A stretch of DNA of 40,897 nucleotides from the NCBI GenBank assembly GCA_964458485.1, contig CAYWJA010000012.1, positions 1 through 40,897 on the forward strand, read 5' to 3'. The notes below the pieces were generated by a model that saw only the letters and a list, made by a program, of their open reading frames with translations, had not been told where the DNA came from and made no database searches. The position numbers and the translations under genes are program-made. The stretch's first letter is position 1, and each line of letters opens with the position of its first letter. Origin of the DNA: CAYWJA01 sp964458485. Its GTDB lineage: Bacteria > Patescibacteriota > Gracilibacteria > UM-FILTER-43-11. Below are positions 14,911 to 23,529 of the stretch, in pieces.

Positions 14911-16959
14911 ATGAAAAACCTAAACAAAATTTTTAAATTCACTGGTCTCGGCCTCGGCATAGCTCTGCTAATCGCCCTATTCGTAAATCGCGGATTCTTC
15001 ATGGGTGTGCAGCATAGTATTCAGAATAAATTCTACGATACGGAGTCTGCAAGTTCAGAGATTGTGATTGTGGCAGTAGATGAAAAAAGTTTAAAAGCAG
15101 AAGAACTTGGACCTCTGCAGAAGTGGAGGCGGGAGAATTATGCGGATGCGATTGAAATTCTTAATGAAAAAGGGACAGCGGTTATTGGAGTTGATATGAC
15201 TTTCCCAGACAAATCAACATACGGAGAAGCTGATGATCAGTTATTTGCAGATACAATTGAAAAACATAAGAATGTTGTCCTTGCAGGCAGGTATTATTAT
15301 AAAAATGGCAAGCAAATCACAGAGTATCCAAACGAAACCCTTATGTCCGCAAATCCGAAAATGGGACTCATAAATGTTAGCCTGGATGAAGATGGATTTG
15401 TGCGTAAAATTCCGATTTTTTCTGAATTAACACGTAAAACAATTGAGGCCTTTTCACTCCAAATGGCCAGGGGATATACACGGGATAATCCTGTTGGTTA
15501 TACAATTGAAAATGGAATGTTTAAATTTTCGAATAAGGTAAAAATTCCAGCAGTAACGTTAATGGACGCAAAAGAAAAAAAAGAACATCATTTCATGCAT
15601 GTAAATTATTTTGGCAAGCCTGGTAGTTTTACACAGATATCAATGGCAGATCTTCTGAAAAGTAATTTTATTGACCAGAGTAAAAACGAAATTAATTTTA
15701 AAGATAAGATAGTTTTAATTGGTCCTACAGCTAAAGATTTACAGGATCAATACAATTCTCCTGTTAGTGAGGGTGTCCAGATGTCTGGCGTAGAAATCCA
15801 TGCAAATAATATTCAGACGATTATATCGGAAAAATTTTTGCGTGATCAGTCTGCATTAAGCATGTGGATCACATTATTGTTACTACTTGCAGGTAATATT
15901 TTTATATTTTCAAAATTGCGCGTACGATTCGCAGTGCCGATTTTATTTTTGGAAGTTATCGGGTTTCTTGTAGCCGGTATCATAGCTTATGAAGTAAGGA
16001 TCTTCCTGAATGTGGTTTATCCAATTTTAACAGCCTTCTTTTCATTTGTCGGAACATTTGTACTTAGATTCTTATTGGAACAATCCGAACGTAAATTTAT
16101 TGAAGGAGCATTTGGCCATTACGTTAATAAAACTGTAGTTGAGCAGATTATCAAAGATCCTTCAATGCTGGAGCTTGGTGGTGCAAAAAGAGAGGTCACA
16201 GCTTTTTTTACTGATATTGCCGGCTTTACATCAATTTCCGAAAAAATGAAACCAGGGGAGTTGGTCGATTTTTTAAACCGCTACCTTAGCCAGATGACAG
16301 AAGTGATTTTAAAAAATCAAGGAACTTTAGATAAATACGAAGGAGATGCGATTATGGCATTTTGGGGTGCGCCTTTACCACTTGAGGATCATGCAAAAAA
16401 TGCATGTTTAGCAGCCTTGGGTAATCAGGAAAAATTAAAAGTTTTCCGCAAAGAATGTGAAAAACAAGGGCTGCCGCCGATTTACATCAGAATCGGTATT
16501 AATTCCGGTGAAGTGATTGCCGGTAATATGGGTTCTGAGAATCGTTTCGACTACACAATTATGGGAGATAATGTGAATTTGGCATCTAGACTAGAAAGCA
16601 TTAATAAACAATACGACACAAATATGATGATATCCGAAAATACCTACGAACAGGTTAAGAATGATTTTATCTGTCGTGAGCTAGATCAGATTCGCGTTAA
16701 AGGAAAGAAGAAGCCGGTTCGCGTTTACGAGCTTATCGGACTAAAAAAAGATGCATCCGCAGATCAGTTAAAAGTAATCGAAAGTTACACAAAAGCCCTT
16801 GAACTTTATCGTAAATCCGATTTTACAGCTGCCAAAAGTGCATTCGAGGCGATCACAGACGATCCGCCATCAAAAATATTCGCCAACAGGTGCGCGGAAT
16901 TCCTAAAAAACCCACCGGAAGAAGGGTGGGATGGGGTGTATACTTTTAACATTAAGTAA
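14911..16959 (+). CDS. CHASE2-sensor class III adenylate cyclase
   Basis: 682 aa. One N-terminal membrane segment (about 10-28), an extracytoplasmic CHASE2 sensor (about 35-310, with the DEKSLK...GWRREN-like start and VLIGPTAKDLQDQYNSP end), three membrane segments (about 315-385), then a cyclase domain (about 420-590). The metal-binding aspartates are present (FTDIAGF Asp435, YEGDAIMAF Asp479), the adenine-selecting pair Lys475 and Asp547 (LDKYEG, FDYTIMGD) marks it as adenylate rather than guanylate cyclase, and NVNLASR supplies the transition-state Asn and Arg. It should make cAMP in response to an unknown outer signal. A stand-alone cyclic-nucleotide-binding protein lies 0.8 kb downstream (17786-18178, opposite strand), a plausible effector. 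Confidence 0.93.
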   Translation: MKNLNKIFKFTGLGLGIALLIALFVNRGFFMGVQHSIQNKFYDTESASSEIVIVAVDEKSLKAEELGPLQKWRRENYADAIEILNEKGTAVIGVDMTFPDKSTYGEADDQLFADTIEKHKNVVLAGRYYYKNGKQITEYPNETLMSANPKMGLINVSLDEDGFVRKIPIFSELTRKTIEAFSLQMARGYTRDNPVGYTIENGMFKFSNKVKIPAVTLMDAKEKKEHHFMHVNYFGKPGSFTQISMADLLKSNFIDQSKNEINFKDKIVLIGPTAKDLQDQYNSPVSEGVQMSGVEIHANNIQTIISEKFLRDQSALSMWITLLLLLAGNIFIFSKLRVRFAVPILFLEVIGFLVAGIIAYEVRIFLNVVYPILTAFFSFVGTFVLRFLLEQSERKFIEGAFGHYVNKTVVEQIIKDPSMLELGGAKREVTAFFTDIAGFTSISEKMKPGELVDFLNRYLSQMTEVILKNQGTLDKYEGDAIMAFWGAPLPLEDHAKNACLAALGNQEKLKVFRKECEKQGLPPIYIRIGINSGEVIAGNMGSENRFDYTIMGDNVNLASRLESINKQYDTNMMISENTYEQVKNDFICRELDQIRVKGKKKPVRVYELIGLKKDASADQLKVIESYTKALELYRKSDFTAAKSAFEAITDDPPSKIFANRCAEFLKNPPEEGWDGVYTFNIK

Positions 16960-16965
16960 TGTTAA

Positions 16966-17133
16966 AAGATTTCTGATTTCTGATTTTAGATTTCAGATTC
17001 AATTTTTCAATCTATCATTTTGATATTTATCATTTGCTATCTAATTATTTAATTAAATAGCTAGTAAATGATAAATGCCAGAATCTTAAATCTAGATTCG
17101 AATCACAAATCACAAATCAAAAATCAGAAATAT
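16966..17133. repeat. TTTCTGATTT word repeat between convergent genes
   Basis: The left arm repeats GATTTCTGATTT/AGATTTCAGATTC (16966-17008), the right arm repeats TCTAGATTCGAATCACAAATCAAAAATCAGAAAT (17085-17131). Between them ATCATTTGCTATCTAATTATTTAATTAAATAGCTAGTAAATGAT is a second, inner foldback. It is at the converging ends of the cyclase and the DUF3307 gene, and could serve as a two-way terminator. Confidence 0.8.
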
Positions 17134-17137
17134 AAAC

Positions 17138-17692
17138 CTAATAAAAAAACCAGTATAAAGAAAAGGCAATAAGTACTATCAACCCATTCCTAGCCATCCC
17201 CTTATAGTCTTTTTTATATGGCTGATTTTTTTTATGGGTAAAAAATGTCCACTTCGATACATCGTAAAAATAAGTAACAAGTGTAAGTATCAAAATAAAA
17301 CTAATAACAGATTTATTTGTGCACAAGTTAGTCCACGGGCAGGTGTATACAATGCCAGCCCTCCCAATAAAATACACTGCAACAAGGTAAATAACGGCAA
17401 CGTGAACTATCTGATCTACGATATAAAGTAAAAATCCATTTATTTTTGTGTATTTGCAAAGTAGCCCCTTGGTTTCATCGATAATTACATGAGCAGCAAA
17501 AATAATCAAAATTCCCCAAAATACTTTATATGAGATAAATGGAAGTATTAGCAAACAGGATATTGCCAAATGGATAAGGCTATGCAACACAACGCCAAAT
17601 ATCCTTTTCCTTTTATATTTTATTAATTTATTACTTTGTAGTGGGTAATCAGCAATGAAATGTGCTGCCAGGAGATGTAGAGTAAGATACAT
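17138..17692 (-). CDS. DUF3307-type membrane protein
   Basis: 184 aa with about five hydrophobic segments. The start, LLAAHFIADYPLQSNKLIKYKR, and the HSLIHLAISCLL block match the DUF3307 family of small bacterial membrane proteins, whose conserved histidines and aspartates (AHFIADY, HVIIDETKG) hint at metal or proton binding. Function unknown. It ends next to the convergent cyclase gene, and its upstream neighbour encodes the cyclic-nucleotide-binding protein. Confidence 0.72.
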   Translation of the reverse strand: MYLTLHLLAAHFIADYPLQSNKLIKYKRKRIFGVVLHSLIHLAISCLLILPFISYKVFWGILIIFAAHVIIDETKGLLCKYTKINGFLLYIVDQIVHVAVIYLVAVYFIGRAGIVYTCPWTNLCTNKSVISFILILTLVTYFYDVSKWTFFTHKKNQPYKKDYKGMARNGLIVLIAFSLYWFFY

Positions 17693-17709
17693 AGTTTATT
17701 TTTTTATGA

Positions 17710-17788
17710 AAAATAGCCTCAAGACTTCAGTGCAGGCCTCATATGGTTAAGTATCATCCTTGAGACTTGAGACATGCACTTGAGACTA
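17710..17788. repeat. Degenerate CTTGAGAC word repeat
   Basis: CCTCAAGACTTCAGTGCAGGCCTC on the left, CCTTGAGACTTGAGACATGCACTTGAGAC on the right. Same words as the outer arms at 4174-4463 and 23247-23529, but without a foldback element inside. It lies upstream of the DUF3307 start and touches the stop of the next gene. Confidence 0.65.
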
Positions 17789-18178
17789 AAAGATCTCATT
17801 AGATCTTTTTACAACCTCATAACTCACCATTTCAGCAATTGAACCTTCAGTTTCCATGAGCATCTTGAAGTCGTATTTATTTAAAGTAAGAAGTTCAACA
17901 TCGGTAACAGCTTTGATGGTTGCGTTGCGGGGCTCATCGGAAACCAGCGCCATTTCACCAAAAAATGCATTATTCTCAAGCTCCTTAATAGACTCTTCAT
18001 TCCGAATGACCTGAACTTTACCGTTTTTGATGATGTACATTTTTTCCCCAACATCATTCTGATCAAAAATGGTATGTTCAGCCGGAAAGTATTCCAACTG
18101 TACTTTTTCAGCTATTTTCCCCAGAACTTCATCATTTAATGAATTGAAGAATGGGATGGCTTTTAGTATTTCAAGCAT
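17786..18178 (-). CDS. Stand-alone cyclic-nucleotide-binding domain protein
   Basis: 130 aa, essentially one cyclic-nucleotide-binding beta-barrel with no DNA-binding or catalytic domain attached. The phosphate-binding cassette FGEMALVSDEPRNATI (about residues 72-88) has the ribose-binding Glu and phosphate-binding Arg, so cAMP (or cGMP) binding is expected. N-terminal IPFFNSLNDEVLGKIAE is the usual lead helix. The nearby CHASE2 adenylate cyclase is the likely cAMP source. What it controls is unknown; it may act by binding another protein. The leader consists of the GGATTAAGAACTAAG word repeat. Confidence 0.9.
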   Translation of the reverse strand: MLEILKAIPFFNSLNDEVLGKIAEKVQLEYFPAEHTIFDQNDVGEKMYIIKNGKVQVIRNEESIKELENNAFFGEMALVSDEPRNATIKAVTDVELLTLNKYDFKMLMETEGSIAEMVSYEVVKRSNEIF

Positions 18179-18185
18179 TTTTTAT

Positions 18186-18275
18186 GGGATTAAGAACTAA
18201 GAATTAAGGATTAAGCTGAATTAAGTCAGTAAGATAGGTAGTTTTTAATCCTTAATTCTTAGTTCTTAATCCTAT
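18186..18275. repeat. GGATTAAGAACTAAGAATTAA word repeat, long hairpin
   Basis: The left arm (18187-18213) and right arm (18246-18273, TTAATCCTTAATTCTTAGTT...) are perfectly complementary over about 27 nt, and each arm is itself a string of related words (AAGAACTAAGAATTAAGGATTAAG). The left arm starts 8 nt from the start codon of the cNMP-binding gene, so its mRNA would begin in this hairpin. A variant occurs at 28058-28155. Confidence 0.88.
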
Positions 18276-18321
18276 GACGATATTATACCAAACATTCCAA
18301 TTATTATATGCGAGATTTACA

Positions 18322-18350
18322 TTGACAAGAAGAACATCTTATGATTAAAT
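18322..18350 (+). promoter_or_regulatory. Promoter of the lipoprotein gene
   Basis: TTGACA (18322-18327), 17 nt, TTAAAT (18345-18350). It decides the start below: an in-frame ATG at 18341 lies inside the spacer, so translation must begin at the ATG at 18380. Confidence 0.5.
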
Positions 18351-18379
18351 ATAAACCTTATATTTTAATTATTTTAATA

Positions 18380-18901
18380 ATGAATAGATTACCGAATAAC
18401 AACACTAATGCATTAGCAGTATTAGCTATGGCAGCTATGGCAGCTGGTTGTGGATATGATTCTGACAAAATGGATGATGAAATGAGCGATGTAAGGGGCG
18501 AGGTTTCAGAGCTTGTTAAAAAATGTGAAGATGCCATTAAGAATGGAGCAGTGACAACTGAATCAACAGCAAACACAGGACATAATCGGTTTGATGCTCG
18601 TACAGATCAAGTTCGTTGTCTTTGTACTAAGTCACATCGTAAAATTGTATGTATAGTGGGAAAAGATTTTAATAAGAAAGATCCTGATATAACAGCTAAG
18701 ACAGATCCATCAATGGATCGAGCATTTATAAAATCTGATAATACATGGGTGTCAGTAGGCGAGAGGGGAGATGGTAGTTTTGAATGTTCAAAGAGGGGTA
18801 AGAAATTACCTAAGGATGTGTGTCAGAGGCTAGAAGCTTTTACAACAAAAAATTTAAGACAGGTTTTAGGTGCCTTTAGATTCAGGATGTTCGGTCAATG
18901 A
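18380..18901 (+). CDS. Unrecognised small lipoprotein
   Basis: 173 aa from the ATG at 18380. The N-terminus MNRLPNNNTNALAVLAMAAM AAGC ends in a lipobox with the modified cysteine at about position 24, so it should be an exported lipoprotein. An acidic helix follows (DKMDDEMSDVRGEVSELVKKCEDAI), then a small Cys-containing domain (VRCLCTKSHRKIVCIVGKDF ... FECSKRGKKLPKDVC) that may be disulfide-bonded. Family unknown. The stop is 2 nt from the convergent tmk stop. Confidence 0.7.
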   Translation: MNRLPNNNTNALAVLAMAAMAAGCGYDSDKMDDEMSDVRGEVSELVKKCEDAIKNGAVTTESTANTGHNRFDARTDQVRCLCTKSHRKIVCIVGKDFNKKDPDITAKTDPSMDRAFIKSDNTWVSVGERGDGSFECSKRGKKLPKDVCQRLEAFTTKNLRQVLGAFRFRMFGQ

Positions 18902-18903
18902 TA

Positions 18904-19491
18904 TTAAATCAATTCTGCAACAACCCCCCAAATCTCCTCAGCAATTTCCTCAATGCTTTTTGTTGCATCAATAACCTTAATATTTTTGTATTTTTCAGCG
19001 ATTTTTTCGTAATTTTGCCATATAACTTCTAGTTTTTCGTGTTTTTCGAATAATTCAAAATCACTTCCACGACCTTTTATGCGCTCAATACAGGTTTTTG
19101 GATCTAATTTAAATAAAAAAGTAATGTCAGGAATACGAAATTTTTTATTCAATTCCTCTAGCCATCCAACATCGTCAACTGCCAATGCGCCGTAGGCTAT
19201 TGTGGAAAAAAGATAGCGATCGGTAATGACAAATTGCCCGTTTGCAAGTGCTGGCTCTATGATAGTTTTTAGGTGTTCTGCTCTATCCGCACAGAATAAA
19301 AGCTGCAAACCTTTCGGGCTGCAATCCCATTTGTGCTGCAAAACTTCGCGGATTAATTTCCCTATCGGCGTATTATTTGTAGGTTCTTTGGTGAGCAGGG
19401 CTGCATGCCCACTTGCTTCCAGTTTTTCTACAAGTAACCGTGATTGTGTGGATGAGCCGGAGCCGTCAAGGCCCTCGAATGCTATGAACAT
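18904..19491 (-). CDS. tmk: Thymidylate kinase
   Basis: 195 aa. Phosphorylates dTMP to dTDP with ATP. P-loop GLDGSGSSTQ at residues 6-15, the DRYLFSTIAYG motif (about 92) that places dTMP, and a lid segment around RIKGRGSDFELFE. The P-loop lacks an Arg and the lid has it, as in many bacterial enzymes. Length is slightly short of the usual 205-215. Start ATG after a purely A/T leader of repeated AAAATTAAAAATTAAA words. Confidence 0.93.
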   Translation of the reverse strand: MFIAFEGLDGSGSSTQSRLLVEKLEASGHAALLTKEPTNNTPIGKLIREVLQHKWDCSPKGLQLLFCADRAEHLKTIIEPALANGQFVITDRYLFSTIAYGALAVDDVGWLEELNKKFRIPDITFLFKLDPKTCIERIKGRGSDFELFEKHEKLEVIWQNYEKIAEKYKNIKVIDATKSIEEIAEEIWGVVAELI

Positions 19492-19494
19492 AAT

Positions 19495-19575
19495 TAAGTT
19501 TTTAATTTTTAATTTTTAATTTTTATTGAATTACTAATTAGTTAGTAAATAAAAACTAAAAACTTATAAACATTG
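19495..19575. repeat. TTTTTAATTTTTAA word repeat with ACTAATTAGTTAGTAA core
   Basis: Left arm of AGTTTTTAATTTTTAATTTTTAATT units, right arm AAATAAAAACTAAAAACTT, around the core ATTACTAATTAGTTAGTAA. The same core and arms recur at 21987-22072 before gdhA. It forms the tmk leader. Confidence 0.8.
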
Positions 19576-19619
19576 TAATCAAAAAATAAACTTTAAGATA
19601 TATTAGTAAATTAAATTAG

Positions 19620-19647
19620 TTGACAAAATTGATTTTGTTGTTACTAT
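19620..19647 (+). promoter_or_regulatory. Promoter of the 139-aa gene
   Basis: TTGACA (19620-19625), 16 nt, TACTAT (19642-19647), leaving a leader of about 15 nt to the ATG at 19668. Confidence 0.5.
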
Positions 19648-19667
19648 AGGAATATAATTTAATTAAT

Positions 19668-20087
19668 ATGGGATCACCAGATACACCAAATACAGAAGAA
19701 AATGAGACAGATGTTTTTAAGAAAGCATATCAACTAAGGGCATTAATACAACTAGCCCATAGCTACCGTAATAGTGTAGCTTATTTTGCTAAGCTATTAT
19801 CAATAGCTATTAAAGGGGATGATAGTATAGCTAGTAAATTACACAATAAGATTGCTGGCATAGTTGGAGAAAGCTCAACTGCTATTAAGCTTCCTACACA
19901 ACCTTTGCCTGACAATAGAGTAAAAATAGGATTGATCGTAGAAAAAAGTTTTGGCTTTGTAAAAATAGGCTCCAGGATAACCATTGTAGAAATAAACCTT
20001 TTTGAAGATGTATATAACATCAGAAGAGGGACAAGAGAGGAATTAGAGGCAATGGATCCAAAGCATGAATTATTAGGTACTTATTAA
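19668..20087 (+). CDS. Unrecognised 139-aa protein
   Basis: A helical first half (KKAYQLRALIQLAHSYRNSV) and a beta-rich second half (KIGLIVEKSFGFVKIGSRITIVEINLF). No signal peptide or membrane segment. Own promoter with short leader, as for other unrecognised genes here. It converges on the YqeY-like gene with 7 nt between the stops. No family recognised. Confidence 0.65.
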   Translation: MGSPDTPNTEENETDVFKKAYQLRALIQLAHSYRNSVAYFAKLLSIAIKGDDSIASKLHNKIAGIVGESSTAIKLPTQPLPDNRVKIGLIVEKSFGFVKIGSRITIVEINLFEDVYNIRRGTREELEAMDPKHELLGTY

Positions 20088-20094
20088 TTTAGTA

Positions 20095-20535
20095 TTATTG
20101 CAGTAATTCTTTTACTATCTTACTCACCACATTCCCATCCGCCTTTCCCTTTGTTTTCCCCATAACCATTCCCATTACCTTGCCAAAATCAGATGGGCCG
20201 GCATTTAGTTGAGAGATTGTTTCCTGAACGATTTTTTTAACTTCTTCTTCGCTCATTTGTTCCGGCATATACTTTTCTAGAATCTTAATTTCATCTAGCT
20301 CTTTTTTGGCCGATTCTTCATTGCCACCTTTTGTAAAACCTTCAGCAGCATCTTTACGCTGTTTTATTCCACTTTTAATAAGTTTGAGCACAACATCATC
20401 ATCCGCCACTTTGTCTGCCCCGCTGACTTCATATTTCATTATGTCAGCTTTTAGCATACGAAGAACGCTGAGCTTCATTGCATCTTGTGCTTTCATTGCC
20501 TCTATTAAATCCGTGGTTATTTGTTTCTTGAGCAT
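20095..20535 (-). CDS. yqeY: GatB/YqeY-domain protein
   Basis: 146 aa from the ATG at 20535 (MLKKQITTDLIEAMKAQDAM). The longer frame (to 20619) would put 28 residues encoded by GTAACC/GTGACC repeat words in front, so it is rejected. It matches YqeY: SVLRMLKADIMKYE, then an IKQRKDAAEGFTKGG block, EKYMPEQMSEEE, and the tail GKVMGMVMGKTKGKADGNVV shared with the end of GatB. The family resembles the tRNA-binding tail of the amidotransferase; its exact role is unsettled. Confidence 0.93.
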   Translation of the reverse strand: MLKKQITTDLIEAMKAQDAMKLSVLRMLKADIMKYEVSGADKVADDDVVLKLIKSGIKQRKDAAEGFTKGGNEESAKKELDEIKILEKYMPEQMSEEEVKKIVQETISQLNAGPSDFGKVMGMVMGKTKGKADGNVVSKIVKELLQ

Positions 20536-20544
20536 AGTTTTATT

Positions 20545-20715
20545 GTTACCTAATGGTAACCAGTTTTGCCGAATTTTCGGCATCACGTGACCTAATAGTG
20601 ACCTATTCGCTTCGCTCATGTAACCTAATAGTGTTTTAATTAAATCAAATCACAATTAGGTGACGCGAATGAAATGAGCTGGTCACGCGAAGCTGGTCAC
20701 AATTTGGTTACCATT
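20545..20715. repeat. GTAACC/GTGACC word repeat
   Basis: Words GTTACCTAATGGTAACC, GTGACCTAATAGTGACC and GTAACCTAATAG on one side, and TAGGTGACGCG, TGGTCACGCG, TGGTCACAATTTGGTTACC on the other, in opposite orientation, with embedded CGCTTCGCTC pieces. It fills the gap between gdhA's end and the yqeY start. Related words occur at 35612-35789. Confidence 0.8.
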
Positions 20716-20721
20716 CGGATA

Positions 20722-21984
20722 TTAATGATACAATTTACATCTAAGATGCGCACCAGAACCCCTAAGCTTCATTGCCTTTTCAAGTCTGTCAAAAGCAGAA
20801 ATATAAGCGGCCATACGCATTGTGGTTTTATGTTTGTGCTGTAGGTCAAGAACTCTGTCTAAAGCTTCTAGCATTGCACGTTTTAGCTTTGTATTAACTT
20901 CCTCAATAGGCCAGTAATATTGTAATTGATTCTGCAGCCATTCGAAGTAAGAAACTGTTACACCTCCTGCATTCGCAAGAATATCCGGAATAGCCACAAC
21001 ACCTTTTTTAGCCAAGTGCTCATCAGCTTCAGCAGTTGTAGGTCCGTTAGCCAGCTCGAGAATAATCTTTGCCTTAATATTTTTCATATTTTCTTTAGTA
21101 ACCTGGTTTTCCATAGCAGCAAGTACAAGTACATCACAAGGTTTTTCCAGAATTTCTTTATTTGTTACTTTTTTACCTGAACTACATTCTGTTACAGAAC
21201 CTTTTGCCTGTTTTGCCTTAATAACACAATTTGGATCAAGGCCTTTTTCATTATAAAGTCCGCCCTTAGAATCACTCACACCTGTAATTATATATTTCAT
21301 ACTATGGAGGATTTCAGCTGCATATCTACCGGCATTACCAAATCCCTGAATTATGACTTTAGTTTTTGTTGGATCTAAATTATTACGCTTCATATATTCT
21401 TCCAATACGTAAGCACCGCCTTGTGCAGTTGCTGTTCCTCTGCCAAGAGAACCGCCAACTTCAATAGGCTTACCGGTTACAACGCCAGGGCTGTATTTTC
21501 CCGCAAGAGTGCTGTATTCATCCATAAACCACGCCATTATTTGCGGAGTTGTATACATATCTGGAGCTGGGATATCAACCTCTGACCCTATTGCTTTATG
21601 CATTGCCTGAACATATTTTCTTGTAACTCTTTCAAGCTCACCCTCACTCATCTCTTTCGCATTACAGGCAACACCACCCTTACCTCCGCCATAAGGTATA
21701 CCAGCTACTGCACATTTAAATGTCATCTCAGTTGCAAGGGCTCTGATTTCATCTACATCAACCTCAGGTAAATAACGGAAACCTCCTTTAAAAGGACCTC
21801 TTATGTCATTATGCTGTACGCGGAAAGCATCAAAATATTTCATTTGACCATCATCCATTCTAACAGGAAGTGTAGCCATCAATGTTCTTTTTGGGTGTGA
21901 AAGTACATCTAAGGTTTCCTTATCTAGCTTCATAACCTTAGCTGCCTTTTGCATGTTGATTAGGGTGTTTTCGTAGAAGTTCAT
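20722..21984 (-). CDS. gdhA: Glutamate dehydrogenase
   Basis: 420 aa, hexameric-type length. Interconverts glutamate and 2-oxoglutarate plus ammonia. Substrate-site motifs are intact: GPFKGGFRY and KCAVAGIPYGGGKGG (catalytic Lys region), and PAPDMYT with the catalytic Asp. The Rossmann motif GFGNAG lies at about residue 213. The C-terminus ends in MKLRGSGAHLRCKLYH rather than the usual MKLRGW..., and the last residues look like an extension by read-through into new sequence. Cofactor (NAD or NADP) not settled here. The leader repeats those of tmk. Confidence 0.95.
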   Translation of the reverse strand: MNFYENTLINMQKAAKVMKLDKETLDVLSHPKRTLMATLPVRMDDGQMKYFDAFRVQHNDIRGPFKGGFRYLPEVDVDEIRALATEMTFKCAVAGIPYGGGKGGVACNAKEMSEGELERVTRKYVQAMHKAIGSEVDIPAPDMYTTPQIMAWFMDEYSTLAGKYSPGVVTGKPIEVGGSLGRGTATAQGGAYVLEEYMKRNNLDPTKTKVIIQGFGNAGRYAAEILHSMKYIITGVSDSKGGLYNEKGLDPNCVIKAKQAKGSVTECSSGKKVTNKEILEKPCDVLVLAAMENQVTKENMKNIKAKIILELANGPTTAEADEHLAKKGVVAIPDILANAGGVTVSYFEWLQNQLQYYWPIEEVNTKLKRAMLEALDRVLDLQHKHKTTMRMAAYISAFDRLEKAMKLRGSGAHLRCKLYH

Positions 21985-21986
21985 AG

Positions 21987-22072
21987 TTTAGTTTTTAATT
22001 TATAATTTTTAATTTTTATTGAATTACTAATTAGTTAGTAAAATAAAAACTAAAAAATAAAAACTAAAAACT
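21987..22072. repeat. TTTTTAATTT word repeat with ACTAATTAGTTAGTAA core
   Basis: Second copy of the tmk-leader repeat: arms of AGTTTTTAATTTATAATTTTT and AAAATAAAAACTAAAAAATAAAAACT around ATTACTAATTAGTTAGTAA. It forms the gdhA leader and runs into the alr stop. Confidence 0.8.
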
Positions 22073-23196
22073 TATTTAATAATTCTAGGAATCCTCTCAT
22101 TAATCCTCGTTGGCACCTCATAATTAATAGTATTTGAAAGTTCACCCATTTCTTCGGCAGTTATAATACTGTGTCCTTGCTTCCCAATCAATACTACTTC
22201 GTCTTCCAGCTTAATGTCTGTAACATGAGTTACATCTACCATAATCATATTCATGCAGACACGGCCAACAACTGGGCATTTTTTTCCACGGATTAATACA
22301 TTCCCGCGATTACTCAGTAGTCTTACATATCCATCATAATATCCAACAGGCAAAACAGCTATTTTACTGTTTTTTGATGTTTTATAAGTACATCCATAGC
22401 CCACTAAAGAACCTTTTTTTACATCCTTTATCTGCGCAACAACTGTTTTCCAAGTCATTACAGGGTTTAATTCAATATTAGTACCAGTTCTCTCCGCTGC
22501 TATTTCTGTTTTTTTACTAGGCCATAAGCCATACATACCCACTCCAACTCTAACAAAATTAAAATAAGACTCAGGCAGAACAAGTGTCGCAGCAGAATTG
22601 GCACAATGCCTATAATGTGGAGCCAAACCTTCAATTTCTAATAAATGTATAGCTTTTTTTAATTCTTTTAGTTGAAATAAAGTGTATTGGTGATTAATGC
22701 GATCTTCAATATTAGCAAAATGAGTAGAAGTCCCATTCAGGATTATTTTTGGATATTTTTTTATTTCAGTTACAAATTTTGGAATATCTTTAATTTCAAC
22801 CCCTTGCCTATAGCTGCCGGTTTCAATCTTTAGATGTATTTTTACTTTTTTATTTAATTTTCCTAATTTTTTTAGAGTTTCCAGATTATAAACAATTAAT
22901 TCTACATTTTTCAATTTGGTAATTCCTTCTAAATCCGACAGGGGAGTATAGCCAATAATTAAGATAGGCACTTTTATGCCTGCCTTACGAAGTGTAACAG
23001 CTTCAAAAAAAGCATTAACACATAAATAATCTATTCCTCCTTTTTCTAATATTTTAGAACATTCAACAAGACCATGGCCGTAGGCATTGGCCTTAACGGC
23101 TTGCGACAGAACAACATCCTTTCCGACAAGTTTGCGAAAAGTTTTGAGGTTGTGGACTAATGCCGATTTGGAAATTTCGAGCCAGGTTAATTCCAT
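22072..23196 (-). CDS. alr: Alanine racemase
   Basis: 374 aa, normal length. Makes D-alanine for peptidoglycan. PLP lysine in AVKANAYGHG (about Lys37) and the catalytic tyrosine in VGYGCTYKTS are both present, as are HCANSAAT and VGRVCMNM. The two-base mechanism is therefore intact. Start ATG after GTATCGTAACAGC with no Shine-Dalgarno; the composite repeat 23247-23529 lies just upstream. Confidence 0.95.
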   Translation of the reverse strand: MELTWLEISKSALVHNLKTFRKLVGKDVVLSQAVKANAYGHGLVECSKILEKGGIDYLCVNAFFEAVTLRKAGIKVPILIIGYTPLSDLEGITKLKNVELIVYNLETLKKLGKLNKKVKIHLKIETGSYRQGVEIKDIPKFVTEIKKYPKIILNGTSTHFANIEDRINHQYTLFQLKELKKAIHLLEIEGLAPHYRHCANSAATLVLPESYFNFVRVGVGMYGLWPSKKTEIAAERTGTNIELNPVMTWKTVVAQIKDVKKGSLVGYGCTYKTSKNSKIAVLPVGYYDGYVRLLSNRGNVLIRGKKCPVVGRVCMNMIMVDVTHVTDIKLEDEVVLIGKQGHSIITAEEMGELSNTINYEVPTRINERIPRIIK

Positions 23197-23246
23197 GCTG
23201 TTACGATACTTTTTTTATCTGCAGATTTCAACCCTACTTATGTAAA

Positions 23247-23529
23247 GTCTCAAGTGCGAGTGCGAGTCTCAAGGTTAAATTTCTCCTTGTCATCCTGAAC
23301 TTGATTCAGGATCCAGGCTAATTAGTTATTGGTATTATTACTTATTTATCAGATAATCATATTATCTGAACTTGCGAATATTTTCGCAATATCAGCAAAT
23401 AAGATGATTAGTATTTTAGTAATATAATCATAATTTCATCATATGGATCCCGGATCAAGTCCGGGATGACAAAAGGTGGTATAGACATACCAAAAAAACC
23501 ACTTGAGACTCGCACTTGAGACTTGAGAC
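23247..23529. repeat. Composite nested repeat: foldback element D inside CTTGAGAC arms
   Basis: Outer arms 23247-23273 (GTCTCAAGTGCGAGTGCGAG...) and 23502-23529. Inner element 23288-23471 (184 bp) begins TGTCATCCTGAACTTGATTCAGG but ends CCCGGATCAAGTCCGGGATGACA, so its ends no longer match fully: CCTGAA on the left, CCCGGA on the right. Fills the alr-ftsL gap. The right arm overlaps the ftsL stop codon. Confidence 0.85.

Noticed and set aside
18341..18379. Upstream start for the lipoprotein gene
   Set aside because: It lies within the predicted -35/-10 spacer, and the signal peptide is proper only from the ATG at 18380.
20536..20619. N-terminal 28-residue extension of the YqeY protein
   Set aside because: It would translate the GTAACC/GTGACC repeat; the family starts at MLKKQ.
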